Assembly (NCBI RefSeq): GCF_009695745.1
Contig: NZ_VUNH01000007.1
Coordinates: 62,001-126,000, forward strand
Direction: 5' to 3'
DNA from: Pyramidobacter porci
Lineage (GTDB): Bacteria; Synergistota; Synergistia; Synergistales; Dethiosulfovibrionaceae
Length of the DNA stretch: 64,000 nt
Shown: in pieces, positions 26,665 to 35,198 of the stretch
Layout of the letters: every line of letters begins with the position of its first letter
How positions within the stretch are numbered: the stretch's first letter is position 1
Notes under the pieces: model-generated
Database searches by the model: none
Seen by the model: only the letters and a program-made list of their open reading frames with translations
Told to the model about the DNA's origin: nothing
Program-made: the position numbers and the translations under genes

Positions 26665-28080
26665 TCATTCTCTTCCGTTCCAGCAGTACGTGCAGAGTTT
26701 GCAGGCTTCGACGCCGACGGCGGCGAGCATGTCGTCGAGGCGGTTGAACTTGAGCGAGGAAAATCCCATCTGGCGGCGGATGCCTTCCAGCATGGCGGCG
26801 TAGCGCTCCGACTCGGGATCGCAGTACTCTTCGAGGACGGCGCGCTCGGGTTCGTGCCCTTCGAGTTTGCTGACGATGCGGCGGGCGATCAGCTCCATGT
26901 CGGAATTGGAGCGCGAGAAGTTGATGTACTTGCAGCCGAACATGATCGGCGGGCAGGCGGGGCGGGCGTGAACTTCGCGCGCGCCGGTGCGGAACAGGAA
27001 CTCGGTGGTCTTGCGCAGCTGCGTGCCGCGCACAATGGAGTCGTCGATGAGGAGCATGCGCTGCTTTTCGATCAGTTCATGAACGGGGATCAGCTTCATC
27101 TTGGCGATCATGTCGCGCTTGGACTGAACGGTGGGCATGAAGCTGCGCGGCCAGGTCGGCGTGTACTTGATCAGCGGGCGCGAGAAGGGCACGCCGGATT
27201 CGTTGGCGTAGCCGATGGCGTGAGCGATGCCGGAGTCGGGCACGCCGGCCACCGTGTCGATCCGCTCGCGGCTCATGCCGTCGCGCCGGGCCAGCATGCG
27301 GCCGCAGTTGTAGCGCATCTGCTCGACGGAGACGCCCTCGTAGTGCGAGGACGGATAACCGTAGTAGACCCACAGGAAGGTGCAGATGCGCATTTTTTCT
27401 CCCGGCGGCACGAGGGTGGTCACGCCTTCGGGAGTCATCAGGTCGATCTCGCCGGGGCCGAGCTCCTTGTAGTCGCGATAGCCGAGGTTGAGATAAGCGA
27501 AGGGCTCGAAGGAGGCGCAGAAACCCTCGTCCTTCAGGCCGATGGTCAGCGGCGTGCGGCCGAAGCGGTCGCGGGCGCAGTAAACGCCGTCGGCGGTCAG
27601 CACGAGCAGGGTCATGGAGCCGTCGATCATCTCCTGCGCGGAGCGGATGCCCTCGACGAGGCTGTCCTTCTGGTTGATGAGGGCGGCGACGAGCTCGGTG
27701 GAGTTGATGTCGCCGGAGGTCATTTCGAAGAAATGAATGCCGGTGTTCTTCATGATCACGTCGAGCAGATGGTCTTTGTTGTTGACCCTGCCGACGGTCG
27801 TGATCGCGTAGGTGCCGTGATGCGAACGCACCACCAGCGGCTGAGGATCGTAGTCGGAGATGCAGCCGATGCCCATGGTGCCCTGCATGGCGTTGGCCTC
27901 TTTCTCGAACTTGGTGCGGAAGGGGGAGTTTTCGATGTTGTGGATGGCGCGGTCGAACCCCTTTTTGCCGTAAACCGCCAGACCGGCGCGCCGCGTTCCC
28001 AGATGGGAATGGTAGTCCGTGCCGAAAAACAGATCGAAAACGCAGTCTTCCCTCAGCGCCGCCGCAAAAAAGCCGCCCAT
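26665..28080 (-). CDS. PurF-like amidophosphoribosyltransferase without the N-terminal nucleophile cysteine
   Basis: A 471-residue protein with a class II glutamine amidotransferase fold (about 1-235) and a phosphoribosyltransferase domain (about 250-400; MLLIDDSIVRGTQLRKTT is the PRPP loop). In purine PurF the chain begins MCG..., the Cys becoming the N-terminal nucleophile. Here it begins MGGFFAAAL, so glutaminase activity should be absent; the next cysteine is Cys13. YHSHLGTRRAGLAVYG and RDRFGRTPL are otherwise conserved. The C-terminus has CKLCTYCW, a CxxCxxC set. I recall similar MGGFFG-type paralogues in other anaerobes, perhaps ammonia-dependent. AGGGGGAAG precedes the ATG. Confidence 0.85.
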   Translation of the reverse strand: MGGFFAAALREDCVFDLFFGTDYHSHLGTRRAGLAVYGKKGFDRAIHNIENSPFRTKFEKEANAMQGTMGIGCISDYDPQPLVVRSHHGTYAITTVGRVNNKDHLLDVIMKNTGIHFFEMTSGDINSTELVAALINQKDSLVEGIRSAQEMIDGSMTLLVLTADGVYCARDRFGRTPLTIGLKDEGFCASFEPFAYLNLGYRDYKELGPGEIDLMTPEGVTTLVPPGEKMRICTFLWVYYGYPSSHYEGVSVEQMRYNCGRMLARRDGMSRERIDTVAGVPDSGIAHAIGYANESGVPFSRPLIKYTPTWPRSFMPTVQSKRDMIAKMKLIPVHELIEKQRMLLIDDSIVRGTQLRKTTEFLFRTGAREVHARPACPPIMFGCKYINFSRSNSDMELIARRIVSKLEGHEPERAVLEEYCDPESERYAAMLEGIRRQMGFSSLKFNRLDDMLAAVGVEACKLCTYCWNGRE

Positions 28081-28273
28081 GATGTCTTCCCCCTGATCGC
28101 TTCGCGCTGTTCGCGAAAAAAATTCGACGCGGCTTTCTTCGGAAAACCGCGCTCCGCCGTGCAGAGATTTTACCAGAACATTTTAGCATAAAACAGGATA
28201 TATTTCAGGAATGTGCCGCTGCAGATCGGCAACGGCAGTAAAAAATTCCGCTCCCAGCCCCGTTTTCGCCCCG

Positions 28274-28600
28274 CTAGAACGCCAGCTGCACGAGCAGCAT
28301 GTAGCAGATCGTGCCGGCGGCGATGGAGAGGAGCATCTGCCGCTTCCACAAGTGCAGCCGCACGGTGACGGCGATCGAGATCAGCTCCGGCAGGCCGTGA
28401 GTGCCGCCGAGCAGACTGACGTTCTTCAGGCAGTAGACAACGAGCAGACCGAACACGGCGCCGGGCAGAGCCTTGCCCAGATAACGCACAAACGGCGGCG
28501 TTGGACGCGACGCAGAGAAGCTCACGAACGGCAGAAAACGCGTAATCATCGTGCCGAGAGCGCACATAGCGACGGTGATGATTTGCTGCGACAGAGTCAT
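28274..28600 (-). CDS. azlD: AzlD-family branched-chain amino acid transport protein
   Basis: A 108-residue membrane protein with four hydrophobic segments. [13 protein letters not shown] and [20 protein letters not shown] are typical of AzlD, the small partner of AzlC in branched-chain amino acid export. Its ATG overlaps the azlC stop by four bases (ATGA), so synthesis is coupled. Confidence 0.92.
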   Translation of the reverse strand: MTLSQQIITVAMCALGTMITRFLPFVSFSASRPTPPFVRYLGKALPGAVFGLLVVYCLKNVSLLGGTHGLPELISIAVTVRLHLWKRQMLLSIAAGTICYMLLVQLAF

Positions 28601-29310
28601 TCTTCATAGCCTCCTCGGCGGACGATGGGACGACGCCAGAGCGCCAGCAGGGCAAAAATGACGAGCATCGATGGAATCATAAAGGAATCCGGGCCGCAGC
28701 AGAACAGGCACACAATCGACGCGCCCAAGCCGATCAGCGCCGTCAGGTGGCTTTTTTCCTTGAGCCATTGCTCTACGAAGATGACGATAAACATGGCCGT
28801 CATCACGAATTCCAGCCCTTCGCTGTTGAAGCGTACCAACGAGCCGAGCGCGCCGCCGAGCGCCGAGCCGCTCACCCAGTAGGCGTAATTCAGCAGCGAT
28901 ACAAAGAGCATGAACCAGCCGCGATCGACGCCCGCCGGAACCGCAGCGGCGCAGTTGATGGAGAAGGACTCGTCGCACATGAGGAAGATCAGCAGCGGCT
29001 TCTTCCAGCTTAGGCCTTTGAACTTCTCCAGCATGGCCAGACCGTAGAAAAGATGCCGCGCCTGGATGATCAGCGCCATCGCCAGCGCCTGCAACGGCGC
29101 GAAAGGTGCCGTCAGCATGGAAACGGCGACGAATTCCAGCGAGCCGCCGAAGATCGTCATCGCCATCAGCAGCGGATACCAGAAGCTGAACCCCGACACG
29201 TTCATGTAAACGCCGTAGGTCAGGCCGAGGAACCAGAACCCCGCAAAAATCGGGATCGTAAAAGGGAAAGCCGCTCGCAAAGCGCGGCAGATGACCGCCT
29301 TCTCGTTCAT
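28597..29310 (-). CDS. azlC: AzlC-family amino acid exporter subunit
   Basis: A 237-residue inner-membrane protein, about five to six helices. Motifs: [46 protein letters not shown] and MCDESFSI are characteristic of AzlC (LIV-E permease). With AzlD it exports branched-chain amino acids or analogues, useful in a proteolytic cell. The ATG at 29310 follows GGGGGG-ttttt; the longer frame to 29328 has no site. Confidence 0.92.
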   Translation of the reverse strand: MNEKAVICRALRAAFPFTIPIFAGFWFLGLTYGVYMNVSGFSFWYPLLMAMTIFGGSLEFVAVSMLTAPFAPLQALAMALIIQARHLFYGLAMLEKFKGLSWKKPLLIFLMCDESFSINCAAAVPAGVDRGWFMLFVSLLNYAYWVSGSALGGALGSLVRFNSEGLEFVMTAMFIVIFVEQWLKEKSHLTALIGLGASIVCLFCCGPDSFMIPSMLVIFALLALWRRPIVRRGGYEE

Positions 29311-29338
29311 AAAAACCCCCCGTTTCACCGTAAAATGA

Positions 29339-29368
29339 TTGACAATTATAAGACGGCATCCCTATAAT
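29339..29368 (+). promoter_or_regulatory. Near-consensus promoter TTGACA-18-TATAAT
   Basis: TTGACA at 29339-29344 and TATAAT at 29363-29368. It points to the small-protein genes at 29637 and 29911 and reads through the family A repeat. On the opposite strand TATAAT also occurs at 29350-29345, a possible azlC promoter, so the region may be divergent. Confidence 0.65.
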
Positions 29369-29476
29369 GAGAATGAAAAAATAACTTTCTTTGCGCAGGC
29401 AAAAGGCTCCCGTCCGCCGGCGCGGAAACCGTCTCCCTGCGATCACCCCGCCGCCGTGGCCCGTTATCTCGGACTT

Positions 29477-29550
29477 GTTTTCGTCAAAAAAGCGCGGGTT
29501 CTTCGCCCTTTAGAGCGCCGAAGGCGCGCCGAAAACCGCATGAAATCGCG
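29477..29550 (+). repeat. Family A dispersed repeat, copy 3
   Basis: Shares GTTTTCGTcAAAA, GGTTCTTCGCCCTTT, GAGCGCCGAAG and CCGCATGAAATCGCG with the copies at 18-95 and 1458-1534; similarity to copy 2 continues to about 29593. It lies in the leader of the small genes downstream. Confidence 0.75.
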
Positions 29551-29636
29551 TGCCGCATGCTTTTCGGCCGCGCCAGGGCGACATTTCCAATGATGCTTTC
29601 TCATCGAAAATCAGTATTCTAAAGGAGCGATGTCCC

Positions 29637-29879
29637 GTGAGCAACGAGATGGCTTTCTGCAAAACTTTTTCCGACGGTTCGCACGTCACCGTGCTGTGGA
29701 ACGAGCGAGAAGGGATGCGCCTGAAAACGCCGGAAGACCTCTGGTCCCTGCCGCACGATCTGGCCTCGGAATTCCTCCGCCGCGTCGCCGAAGGGCGCCC
29801 CTCCGCCGCCGACCGCCAAATCCTGGAAGACTGCGCCGATACCGTCGAAACCGCACGGGGCGGCGCGAAAGCTCCCTGA
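29637..29879 (+). CDS. Small protein of unknown function
   Basis: An 80-residue soluble protein (SNEMAFCKTFSDGSHVTVLW at the start, then REGMRLKTPEDLWSLPHDLA). GTG at 29637 lies nine bases after AAAGGAG; an ATG at 29649 is the alternative. Codon use is that of real genes. No family is recognised and no membrane segment or metal motif is seen. It is followed after 31 bp by another small gene on the same strand and probably shares its promoter at 29339. Confidence 0.65.
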   Translation: MSNEMAFCKTFSDGSHVTVLWNEREGMRLKTPEDLWSLPHDLASEFLRRVAEGRPSAADRQILEDCADTVETARGGAKAP

Positions 29880-29910
29880 CGAACCCCGCCGGCCGAAAGG
29901 AGCGATTTTC

Positions 29911-30180
29911 ATGATCGTGATCATGTCCGAACACGGCGTGTCCTTCACGCTCGACCAGTTCAACCGTTTGTCCCGCCCCATCGTCTCCGTGATGAGCGAC
30001 CGAGGCGGAAACATCTGCACGTTCGTCGGCGAGGAGGACCGCCTGCTCGTCCGCCACGCCGACGGCTACTATGCCGACGAGTGGGGCTTCAAGTACGACG
30101 CGCTCCATTACGTCGAACTCGACGCGCAGGGACGCGAGATGAGCCGCCTTGCCGTGAACCGGGTCATTCCGGTGCGATAA
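29911..30180 (+). CDS. Small protein of unknown function
   Basis: An 89-residue soluble protein, mostly beta-type by sequence pattern (HGVSFTLDQFNRLSRPIVSV, RLLVRHADGYYADEWGFKYD). GAAAGGAGCG lies six bases before the ATG. It ends before a good terminator and forms a two-gene unit with the preceding small gene. I recognise no family; possibilities cannot be narrowed further from sequence alone. Confidence 0.65.
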   Translation: MIVIMSEHGVSFTLDQFNRLSRPIVSVMSDRGGNICTFVGEEDRLLVRHADGYYADEWGFKYDALHYVELDAQGREMSRLAVNRVIPVR

Positions 30181-30203
30181 GCGCCCCCGACGGAAAGCGC
30201 GCA

Positions 30204-30250
30204 AAAAGAGCCTTGTAAAGCCGTGCTCCGGGCTTTACGAGGCTCTTTCG
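30204..30250 (+). terminator. Terminator after the two small genes
   Basis: AAAGAGCCT-GTAAAGCC / GGCTTTAC-AGGCTCTTTC hairpin with an 8-nt loop. Confidence 0.8.
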
Positions 30251-30308
30251 TGTTCTTCGGGAGACATTTCCGGCGCCGCCAACCGAAAACAGGCACGCCG
30301 GCCTTATA

Positions 30309-30424
30309 CTATTTCTTAATTAAAGAGACGAACGCAAGGGCGCTGCGGTCGAGGTAGTCCTAAGCGACTGAACTTCCCCCGCAGCGCCCCGCAAACTATA
30401 TCAGTGCTTTCTATCAAGAAATAG
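30309..30424 (+). repeat. Family B dispersed repeat, copy 2 (complete, terminal inverted repeats)
   Basis: A 116-bp element bounded by CTATTTCTT (30309-30317) and its exact inverse AAGAAATAG (30416-30424). An inner 11-bp perfect stem, GGGCGCTGCGG (30338-30348) with CCGCAGCGCCC (30379-30389), gives it the shape of a small non-coding MITE or extended palindrome. It abuts the stop of the nitroreductase gene by two bases. Confidence 0.8.
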
Positions 30425-30426
30425 CC

Positions 30427-31002
30427 TTAAACGATTTTCGCTACGTCGTCAAAGGCGCGTTTGGGCACGAAGTAGTCGCGTTTTTCGTCCACGAAGTATT
30501 TGACGCTGCCGTCGGCGCCGACGGGAACAAGCGTGCTTTTGTGCGCCGGATAGCCCAGCGCGACGACGAGAAATACGGTATCCTCCGCGGGCACGCCGAG
30601 CAGCGCGGCGATTTCGGCGCGGTTAATGGAGCCCATCAGACAGCTGCCGACGCCCGCCTCCCACGCCGTCGTGGCGATCGTGTTGGCGGCGATGCCCACA
30701 TCCACGTCGGCGAACGCGCCCGAACCAGCCTTTTTGACGATGACGACAAAAGCCACAGGCTGTTCGCCCTCGGCCGGCGTACCGATCTCTTTGGGCAGAT
30801 AGGCCGCCCATTTGACGAGCGGCTGCATTTTGGCCACCAGCGCGGCGCTCTGCACCGCGACGAAGCGCAGCGTTTGGGCGTTGGCCCCCGTGCTGGCGAT
30901 GCGGGCGTTTTCCAGCATGGCGCGAAGCAGCCCGTCCGGCAGCGGCCGCTGTTCGAAGCGGCGGTACGTGCGGCAGCCCACATAAAGCTCGGAAAGTGTC
31001 AT
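30427..31002 (-). CDS. Nitroreductase-family FMN oxidoreductase
   Basis: A 191-residue flavoprotein of the nitroreductase fold. Seen: CRTYRRFEQRPLP and the helix LLRAMLENARIASTGANAQT (FMN phosphate contact), AANTIATTAWEAGVGSCLMG and VVALGYPAHK near the C-terminus. Such enzymes use NAD(P)H to reduce nitro groups, quinones or flavins. AAGGAGG lies eight bases before the ATG. Single gene; a family B repeat lies directly downstream. Confidence 0.9.
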   Translation of the reverse strand: MTLSELYVGCRTYRRFEQRPLPDGLLRAMLENARIASTGANAQTLRFVAVQSAALVAKMQPLVKWAAYLPKEIGTPAEGEQPVAFVVIVKKAGSGAFADVDVGIAANTIATTAWEAGVGSCLMGSINRAEIAALLGVPAEDTVFLVVALGYPAHKSTLVPVGADGSVKYFVDEKRDYFVPKRAFDDVAKIV

Positions 31003-31107
31003 TCGGCATTCCTCCTTCGGGAATCGAAATTGCGTGCGTCTTTATTTTAGCAGTTTCAGGACAAAAGTGGAGCAAGAAACGAAACTGTTATTCATTTAAT
31101 TGCATTC

Positions 31108-31136
31108 TTGACAAATATAATGAACCGAAGTATCAT
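31108..31136 (+). promoter_or_regulatory. Promoter of the amino-acid binding protein gene
   Basis: TTGACA at 31108-31113 and TATCAT at 31131-31136 with a 17-bp spacer; about 70 bp before the start codon in AT-rich DNA. Confidence 0.7.
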
Positions 31137-31207
31137 TCACGGTATCGAACATAAGTTTATTGTCATCTCATTTAACAACAAATAAGTTTATTCAGGAGGG
31201 GTTTATC

Positions 31208-31993
31208 ATGAAAAAACGGCACATCGGCGCGATCGGACTGGCGGCCTCTTTGTTTTTTGCCGCGGCGGCCTGGTCGACGCCCGGCGCGATGACGAAGGAA
31301 ACGCTGACGGTGGGCACGGAGAGCACGTTTCCGCCGTTCGAGTTCCGCGCGCCCGACGGTTCGCTGCAGGGCTACGACATCGACCTGATCGAAAGCATCG
31401 GCACAAAGCTGGGCAAGAAGATCGAATGGGTGGACATGGCTTTCGACGGCCTGCTGCCCGCGGTGATGACGCACAAGATCGACCTGATCGCCGCCTGTAT
31501 GTCGGCCACGCCCGCGCGCCGGAAGAAGATCGCCTTCACCGGCGTGACCAATCATTCCGACTCGGCGTTTTTCGTCCTGCCCGGGCACGAAAAGGCCGCG
31601 GCGGCGGACTTTGCCGGCATGACCATCGCCACGCAGCTGGGCACGATCCAGGACGCTTACGCGCACACGATCCCGAACGCCGTCGTCAAGAACTACCAGA
31701 AAAGCGACGACTGTCTGCGCGAGGTGCTTTTCGGCCGCGCCGACGCCGCGCTGCTGGACGGCCCCGTGGGCTACAAGTACTGTCAGGCCAAAGATTTCGC
31801 CGGCAAGATCGCCGTCTGTGCCGTGACCAACGTGGCCACGGAATCGAAAGGCTCGGCCTTCGGCGCCGCCAAGGACGATCCGGAACTGCTGGCCGCCGTG
31901 GACAAGGCGCTGGAAGAGATGAAGCAGAACGGCGAGTTCCAGGCTCTGCGCGACAAATGGGGCCTCGACGACTGGAAGAAGAACGTCAAGTAA
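31208..31993 (+). CDS. Periplasmic amino-acid binding protein (SBP_bac_3 family)
   Basis: A 261-residue solute-binding protein: Sec signal peptide (about 1-24, no lipobox Cys), then the two-lobed fold with TVGTESTFPPFEFRAPDGSL, GYDIDLIESIGTKLG, DMAFDGLLPAVMTHKIDLIA (the family signature) and the C-terminal LRDKWGLDDW. Relatives bind glutamine, cystine or other polar amino acids for ABC importers. CAGGAGGGG precedes the ATG at 31208. No permease or ATPase follows; a parS site and aquaporin gene do, so it must serve a transporter encoded elsewhere. Confidence 0.92.
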   Translation: MKKRHIGAIGLAASLFFAAAAWSTPGAMTKETLTVGTESTFPPFEFRAPDGSLQGYDIDLIESIGTKLGKKIEWVDMAFDGLLPAVMTHKIDLIAACMSATPARRKKIAFTGVTNHSDSAFFVLPGHEKAAAADFAGMTIATQLGTIQDAYAHTIPNAVVKNYQKSDDCLREVLFGRADAALLDGPVGYKYCQAKDFAGKIAVCAVTNVATESKGSAFGAAKDDPELLAAVDKALEEMKQNGEFQALRDKWGLDDWKKNVK

Positions 31994-32045
31994 CTCCGGT
32001 TCCTTTCCGACGCGAAGAAGAGCGCGCGGTATATGCCCGTCGTCA

Positions 32046-32063
32046 ATGTTCCACGTGGAACAT
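32046..32063. other. parS-type centromere site 1
   Basis: Perfect 18-bp palindrome ATGTTCCACGTGGAACAT. Its 16-bp core TGTTCCACGTGGAACA matches the bacterial parS consensus (TGTTNCACGTGNAACA) bound by ParB. Identical 18-mers occur at 37136 and 50422. The open frame that begins here with MFHVEH is an artefact of the site. The rest of the interval 31994-32378 holds no convincing gene. Confidence 0.88.
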
Positions 32064-32304
32064 TCCGCACGCCGTTTCACGGCGCGCTCCGGCGCAGGCG
32101 CGCAAAGACCTTGCGGAGATCCAACCGCGCTGCCCGCGAGGCGCGGACGGCTGCCCCGCGACCGCGAACGGCTCTTCGCCTGCCTGACGGCCGCCGCGGC
32201 CAAGCTCGGCGGAGACGTTTTGGACAAGCCCGTCCGGCGCCGGACGGCGCTTTGAAAAACCCTTCGCGTTTCCCGATTACATAAATAGAAAAACTTATGC
32301 GGAT

Positions 32305-32333
32305 TTGCCGAGACCGAAAAACTCGGATATAAT
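32305..32333 (+). promoter_or_regulatory. Promoter of the aquaporin gene
   Basis: TTGCCG at 32305-32310 and TATAAT at 32328-32333, 17-bp spacer. Confidence 0.7.
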
Positions 32334-32378
32334 ACGGGCGCTGTAAATTTCTTCTATGTTGAAAGGAAGTCAAAAAGA

Positions 32379-33038
32379 ATGAAGAAGTATCTCGCTGAAT
32401 TTGTCGGCACCTTTGTGCTCGTGCTCTTCGGCTGCGGCACGGCCGTCGTGCTGGGCTGCAACGGCGCGCAGGTCAACGCCGCCTATCTGGGCACGGCGCT
32501 GGCGTTCGGCCTGGCGATCGTCGCCATGGCCTATTCCATCGGCAACGTTTCCGGCTGCCACGTCAATCCCGCCGTCTCGCTGGGCGTGCTGCTGACCGGC
32601 GGCATGAGCTTCGGCGACTTTATCGGCTACGTGATCGCCCAGTTCGCCGGCGCCACGGCCGGCGCGGCTCTGCTCGGCTACCTCTGCGGCTGGGACAGCG
32701 GCTTCGGCGCCAACGCGCTGTATGGCGGCGACGTGGTGAAGAGCTTCGCCGTCGAGGGCGTGCTCACCGCCACGTTCGTGCTGACGATTCTCGGCGTCAC
32801 CTCCAAGTCCGGCCACAACAAGTTCGCCGGCCTCGCCATCGGCCTGACGCTGATTCTGATCCACATTTTCGGCATCCACTTCACGGGCACCAGCGTCAAT
32901 CCCGCCCGCAGCTTCGGCCCCGCCTTCTTCGCCAAGGGAGCCGCCATGGCAGACCTCTGGGTCTTCATCGCCGCGCCTCTGGCCGGCGCGGTCGTCGCCG
33001 CGATCGTCTGGAAGGCGATCGAGCCCGAGACCGAATAG
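32379..33038 (+). CDS. aqpZ: Aquaporin Z-like MIP channel
   Basis: A 219-residue, six-helix major intrinsic protein. Both NPA boxes are present: SGCHVNPAVS (about residue 62) and GTSVNPARSFGPA (about 173). The residue after the second NPAR is Ser, not the Asp usual in glycerol facilitators, which favours water over glycerol. The repeats AEFVGTFVLVLFGCG and the C-terminal IAAPLAGAVVAAIVW fit AqpZ. GAAAGGAAG precedes the ATG. Single-gene unit with promoter and terminator. Confidence 0.93.
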   Translation: MKKYLAEFVGTFVLVLFGCGTAVVLGCNGAQVNAAYLGTALAFGLAIVAMAYSIGNVSGCHVNPAVSLGVLLTGGMSFGDFIGYVIAQFAGATAGAALLGYLCGWDSGFGANALYGGDVVKSFAVEGVLTATFVLTILGVTSKSGHNKFAGLAIGLTLILIHIFGIHFTGTSVNPARSFGPAFFAKGAAMADLWVFIAAPLAGAVVAAIVWKAIEPETE

Positions 33039-33058
33039 TTCTTTTGTTCCGTCCCAAA

Positions 33059-33094
33059 GAAAAGCCGTTTCCCGCTGAGGGAGGCGGCTTTTTT
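33059..33094 (+). terminator. Terminator after aqpZ
   Basis: AAAGCCG-TTCCC / GGGA-CGGCTTTTTT hairpin with six Ts. Confidence 0.85.
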
Positions 33095-33242
33095 GTATGC
33101 GCGGCGGCGTCCCGATGCCGTTGCAGCGTTTCCTGCGCAGAATATCGTACTGATTTCCAATAAAAAGGCATCATTGAAAAGCGGGATCAAGGCGCGGGAA
33201 TCGGCAGAAACGATTCCCGGTCCGCGCAGGCACTCCCGACGA

Positions 33243-33281
33243 AAAAAGGCGTGACGCTCGAACGAACGTCACGCCCTTTGT
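33243..33281 (-). terminator. Terminator of the MATE gene
   Basis: GGCGTGACG / CGTCACGCC stem; the minus strand continues into TTTTTTCG. The interval 33095-33242 holds only a second small hairpin (CGGGAATCG/CGATTCCCG near 33200). Confidence 0.85.
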
Positions 33282-33330
33282 TTGTATGAACTGCGTTTTC
33301 TACATGCGAGAGCCGCAGCTCCCCTCCGCG

Positions 33331-34725
33331 CTACTTATTGAACGCGATTTCGAGCTGAGTGCCGAGAAGGTCGCGATCGCCGCCGTTGAAGCTCTCCCAG
33401 AAATACCACAGCAGAATGGCGCCGATCAGCCCGCCTCCGACATCGACGACGATGAAACAGCTCCACGCGCCGTCAAGTCCTATCAGCTGCGGCAGAACCA
33501 ACAGCGCCGGCAGGAAAAGGAACCCCTGGCGGCAGAAGTTGAGGAACAGACTCACGCCCGAACGTCCCACGGCGAGAAACGCGTTCGAGGCGACGATACC
33601 TGCCGCCGCAAAAGGCATGCCAAGATAGCCGATGCGCATGGCCCGCACCGTGAGGCGGATCAAAGCCTCGTCGTCGGCCGCGAAGAGCGTGACCATGGCG
33701 CGCGTAAGAGACTCGGCGCCGATGAACGAAATCGCGAAATAGACGGAGCTGACGGCAAGCGCGCATAAAATCGTGCGTTTGACGCGGTCCGACCGCTGGG
33801 CGCCGTAGTTGTAGCCGACAATGGGCTGAAGCCCTTCGCCGACGCCGAACACGGGCAGATAGATCAGGTTGTCCAAGCAAAAGAAAATGCCCACGGCCGA
33901 AATGGCCAGATCGCCGCCGAGATCGTTGACGACGTTGTTGAAGAGCATCATGCTGACCGTGTAAAAGAGCTCCATTAAAAAGGGAGAGGCGCCCACAAGG
34001 AGCATCTCCCTGACGATGTCCCCATTGGGTTTCAGCGACGCGGCGCTGATCCGCAGCGATCCCGCGCCCTTGAGATAAAACAGCGCCACCCAGACGAACG
34101 AGGCAATCTGGGCCAGCGACGTCCCCAGCGCCGCGCCGGCAATGCCCATGCGCATGCGCGCAATGAAGAGCCAGTCCAGGAACACGTTCATGCCCGCGCC
34201 GACGCACAGCGTCCACATGGCGTAACGGGGGTGCCCCTCGGCGCGGATCAGGTAATTCAGAGAGAACCCCAACAGGTTGAAGGGCATTCCCCAGAACAAA
34301 ATTTCCGTGTAAATGCGAGTCTGCGGCGCCAGATGGGGCGAGGCGCCGAAAGCTTTCACCAGCCCGTCGAGCCCAAACAGCCCCGCGGTCGTGAAAAGCG
34401 CGGCGAACAGCGTCATGATCGCCGCGGCATTGCCGAGGACCGTTTCGGCATCCCGGCGCCGTCCTTCGCCAAGCAGGCGTGACATCTGCGATGCCGCGCC
34501 GACGCCGACGAGCGAGCCGACGGCGATCACAAAAACCGTCAGCGGAAACGTCAGTCCGACGGCGCCAAGACCGTCGGCGCCGGCAAAACGGCCGATGAAG
34601 AGACGGTCGACGATGTTGTAAAAAGCGTTGGCCACGAGGCCAAGCGTAGCAGGTACAGAAAACCGGAAGAGCAGACGGGCGATGGAGCCCTGACTCATAC
34701 TGGTCAACGTGGAAGTCTGAGTCAT
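33331..34725 (-). CDS. MATE-family efflux transporter
   Basis: A 464-residue, 12-helix inner-membrane antiporter of the MatE superfamily, exporting drugs or toxic metabolites with Na+ or H+. Family features are the two homologous halves beginning ARLLFRFSVPATLGLVANAF and REMLLVGASPFLMELFYTV, the NIVDRLFIGRFAGADGLGAV segment and PIVGYNYGAQRSDRVKR. The ATG at 34725 has AGGTTGATTATC before it; M at 34698 is a later option. It is distinct from the second MATE gene at 42535. No regulator is adjacent. Confidence 0.93.
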   Translation of the reverse strand: MTQTSTLTSMSQGSIARLLFRFSVPATLGLVANAFYNIVDRLFIGRFAGADGLGAVGLTFPLTVFVIAVGSLVGVGAASQMSRLLGEGRRRDAETVLGNAAAIMTLFAALFTTAGLFGLDGLVKAFGASPHLAPQTRIYTEILFWGMPFNLLGFSLNYLIRAEGHPRYAMWTLCVGAGMNVFLDWLFIARMRMGIAGAALGTSLAQIASFVWVALFYLKGAGSLRISAASLKPNGDIVREMLLVGASPFLMELFYTVSMMLFNNVVNDLGGDLAISAVGIFFCLDNLIYLPVFGVGEGLQPIVGYNYGAQRSDRVKRTILCALAVSSVYFAISFIGAESLTRAMVTLFAADDEALIRLTVRAMRIGYLGMPFAAAGIVASNAFLAVGRSGVSLFLNFCRQGFLFLPALLVLPQLIGLDGAWSCFIVVDVGGGLIGAILLWYFWESFNGGDRDLLGTQLEIAFNK

Positions 34726-35099
34726 GATAAATCAACCTCATTTCGAATTCAGACACGAACGCGGGACAAAATTTTTGTCTACATTCACTTTTTCCTTCTC
34801 GAGTGGAGTGTGGAAATCCCTCATGGAATTCCTCATGCGCATGATTACATTATATATGAAAATCGAATAGATCCAAATGCGATAGGACGCGATAGCCTTG
34901 AATAGGAAAGGATAGGGACGATTCAATCGCAAAAATCGGGGTGGAAAGCAAATTTGCCGTTTGCTCCTTGCCGGTCCGAAAAGGCACGAGGAGAGCCGTA
35001 GTAAGCGCTTGCAGAAAAAGAGAGACACTGTACACAAACAGGAAAGCTCACGAAATCTCGCGTTTTTGCCATTCAACGATTCGTGCAAAAACGCGTGAT

Positions 35100-35198
35100 T
35101 CACGAGAGCGCGTATCGCGACGTCTTGACGGCGAGCTGACCGCACGGAGACTGGCCAGTACCTGTCAGAATGGCGTCGCAAGCGGATTCTTCGCTCAT
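35100..35198 (-). CDS. Possible 32-residue peptide, coupled to the frame upstream
   Basis: ATG at 35198 overlaps the TGA of the frame before it (ATGA). It encodes MSEESACDAILTGTGQSPCG and ends QLAVKTSRYALS. No ribosome site of its own is needed if translation is coupled. No family is recognised and the frame may be a gene remnant. Confidence 0.3.
   Translation of the reverse strand: MSEESACDAILTGTGQSPCGQLAVKTSRYALS

Noticed and set aside
32046-32255. Frame beginning MFHVEH
   Set aside because: It starts inside a parS palindrome, lacks a ribosome site and has shadow-like composition. The last 20 codons look gene-like but without support.
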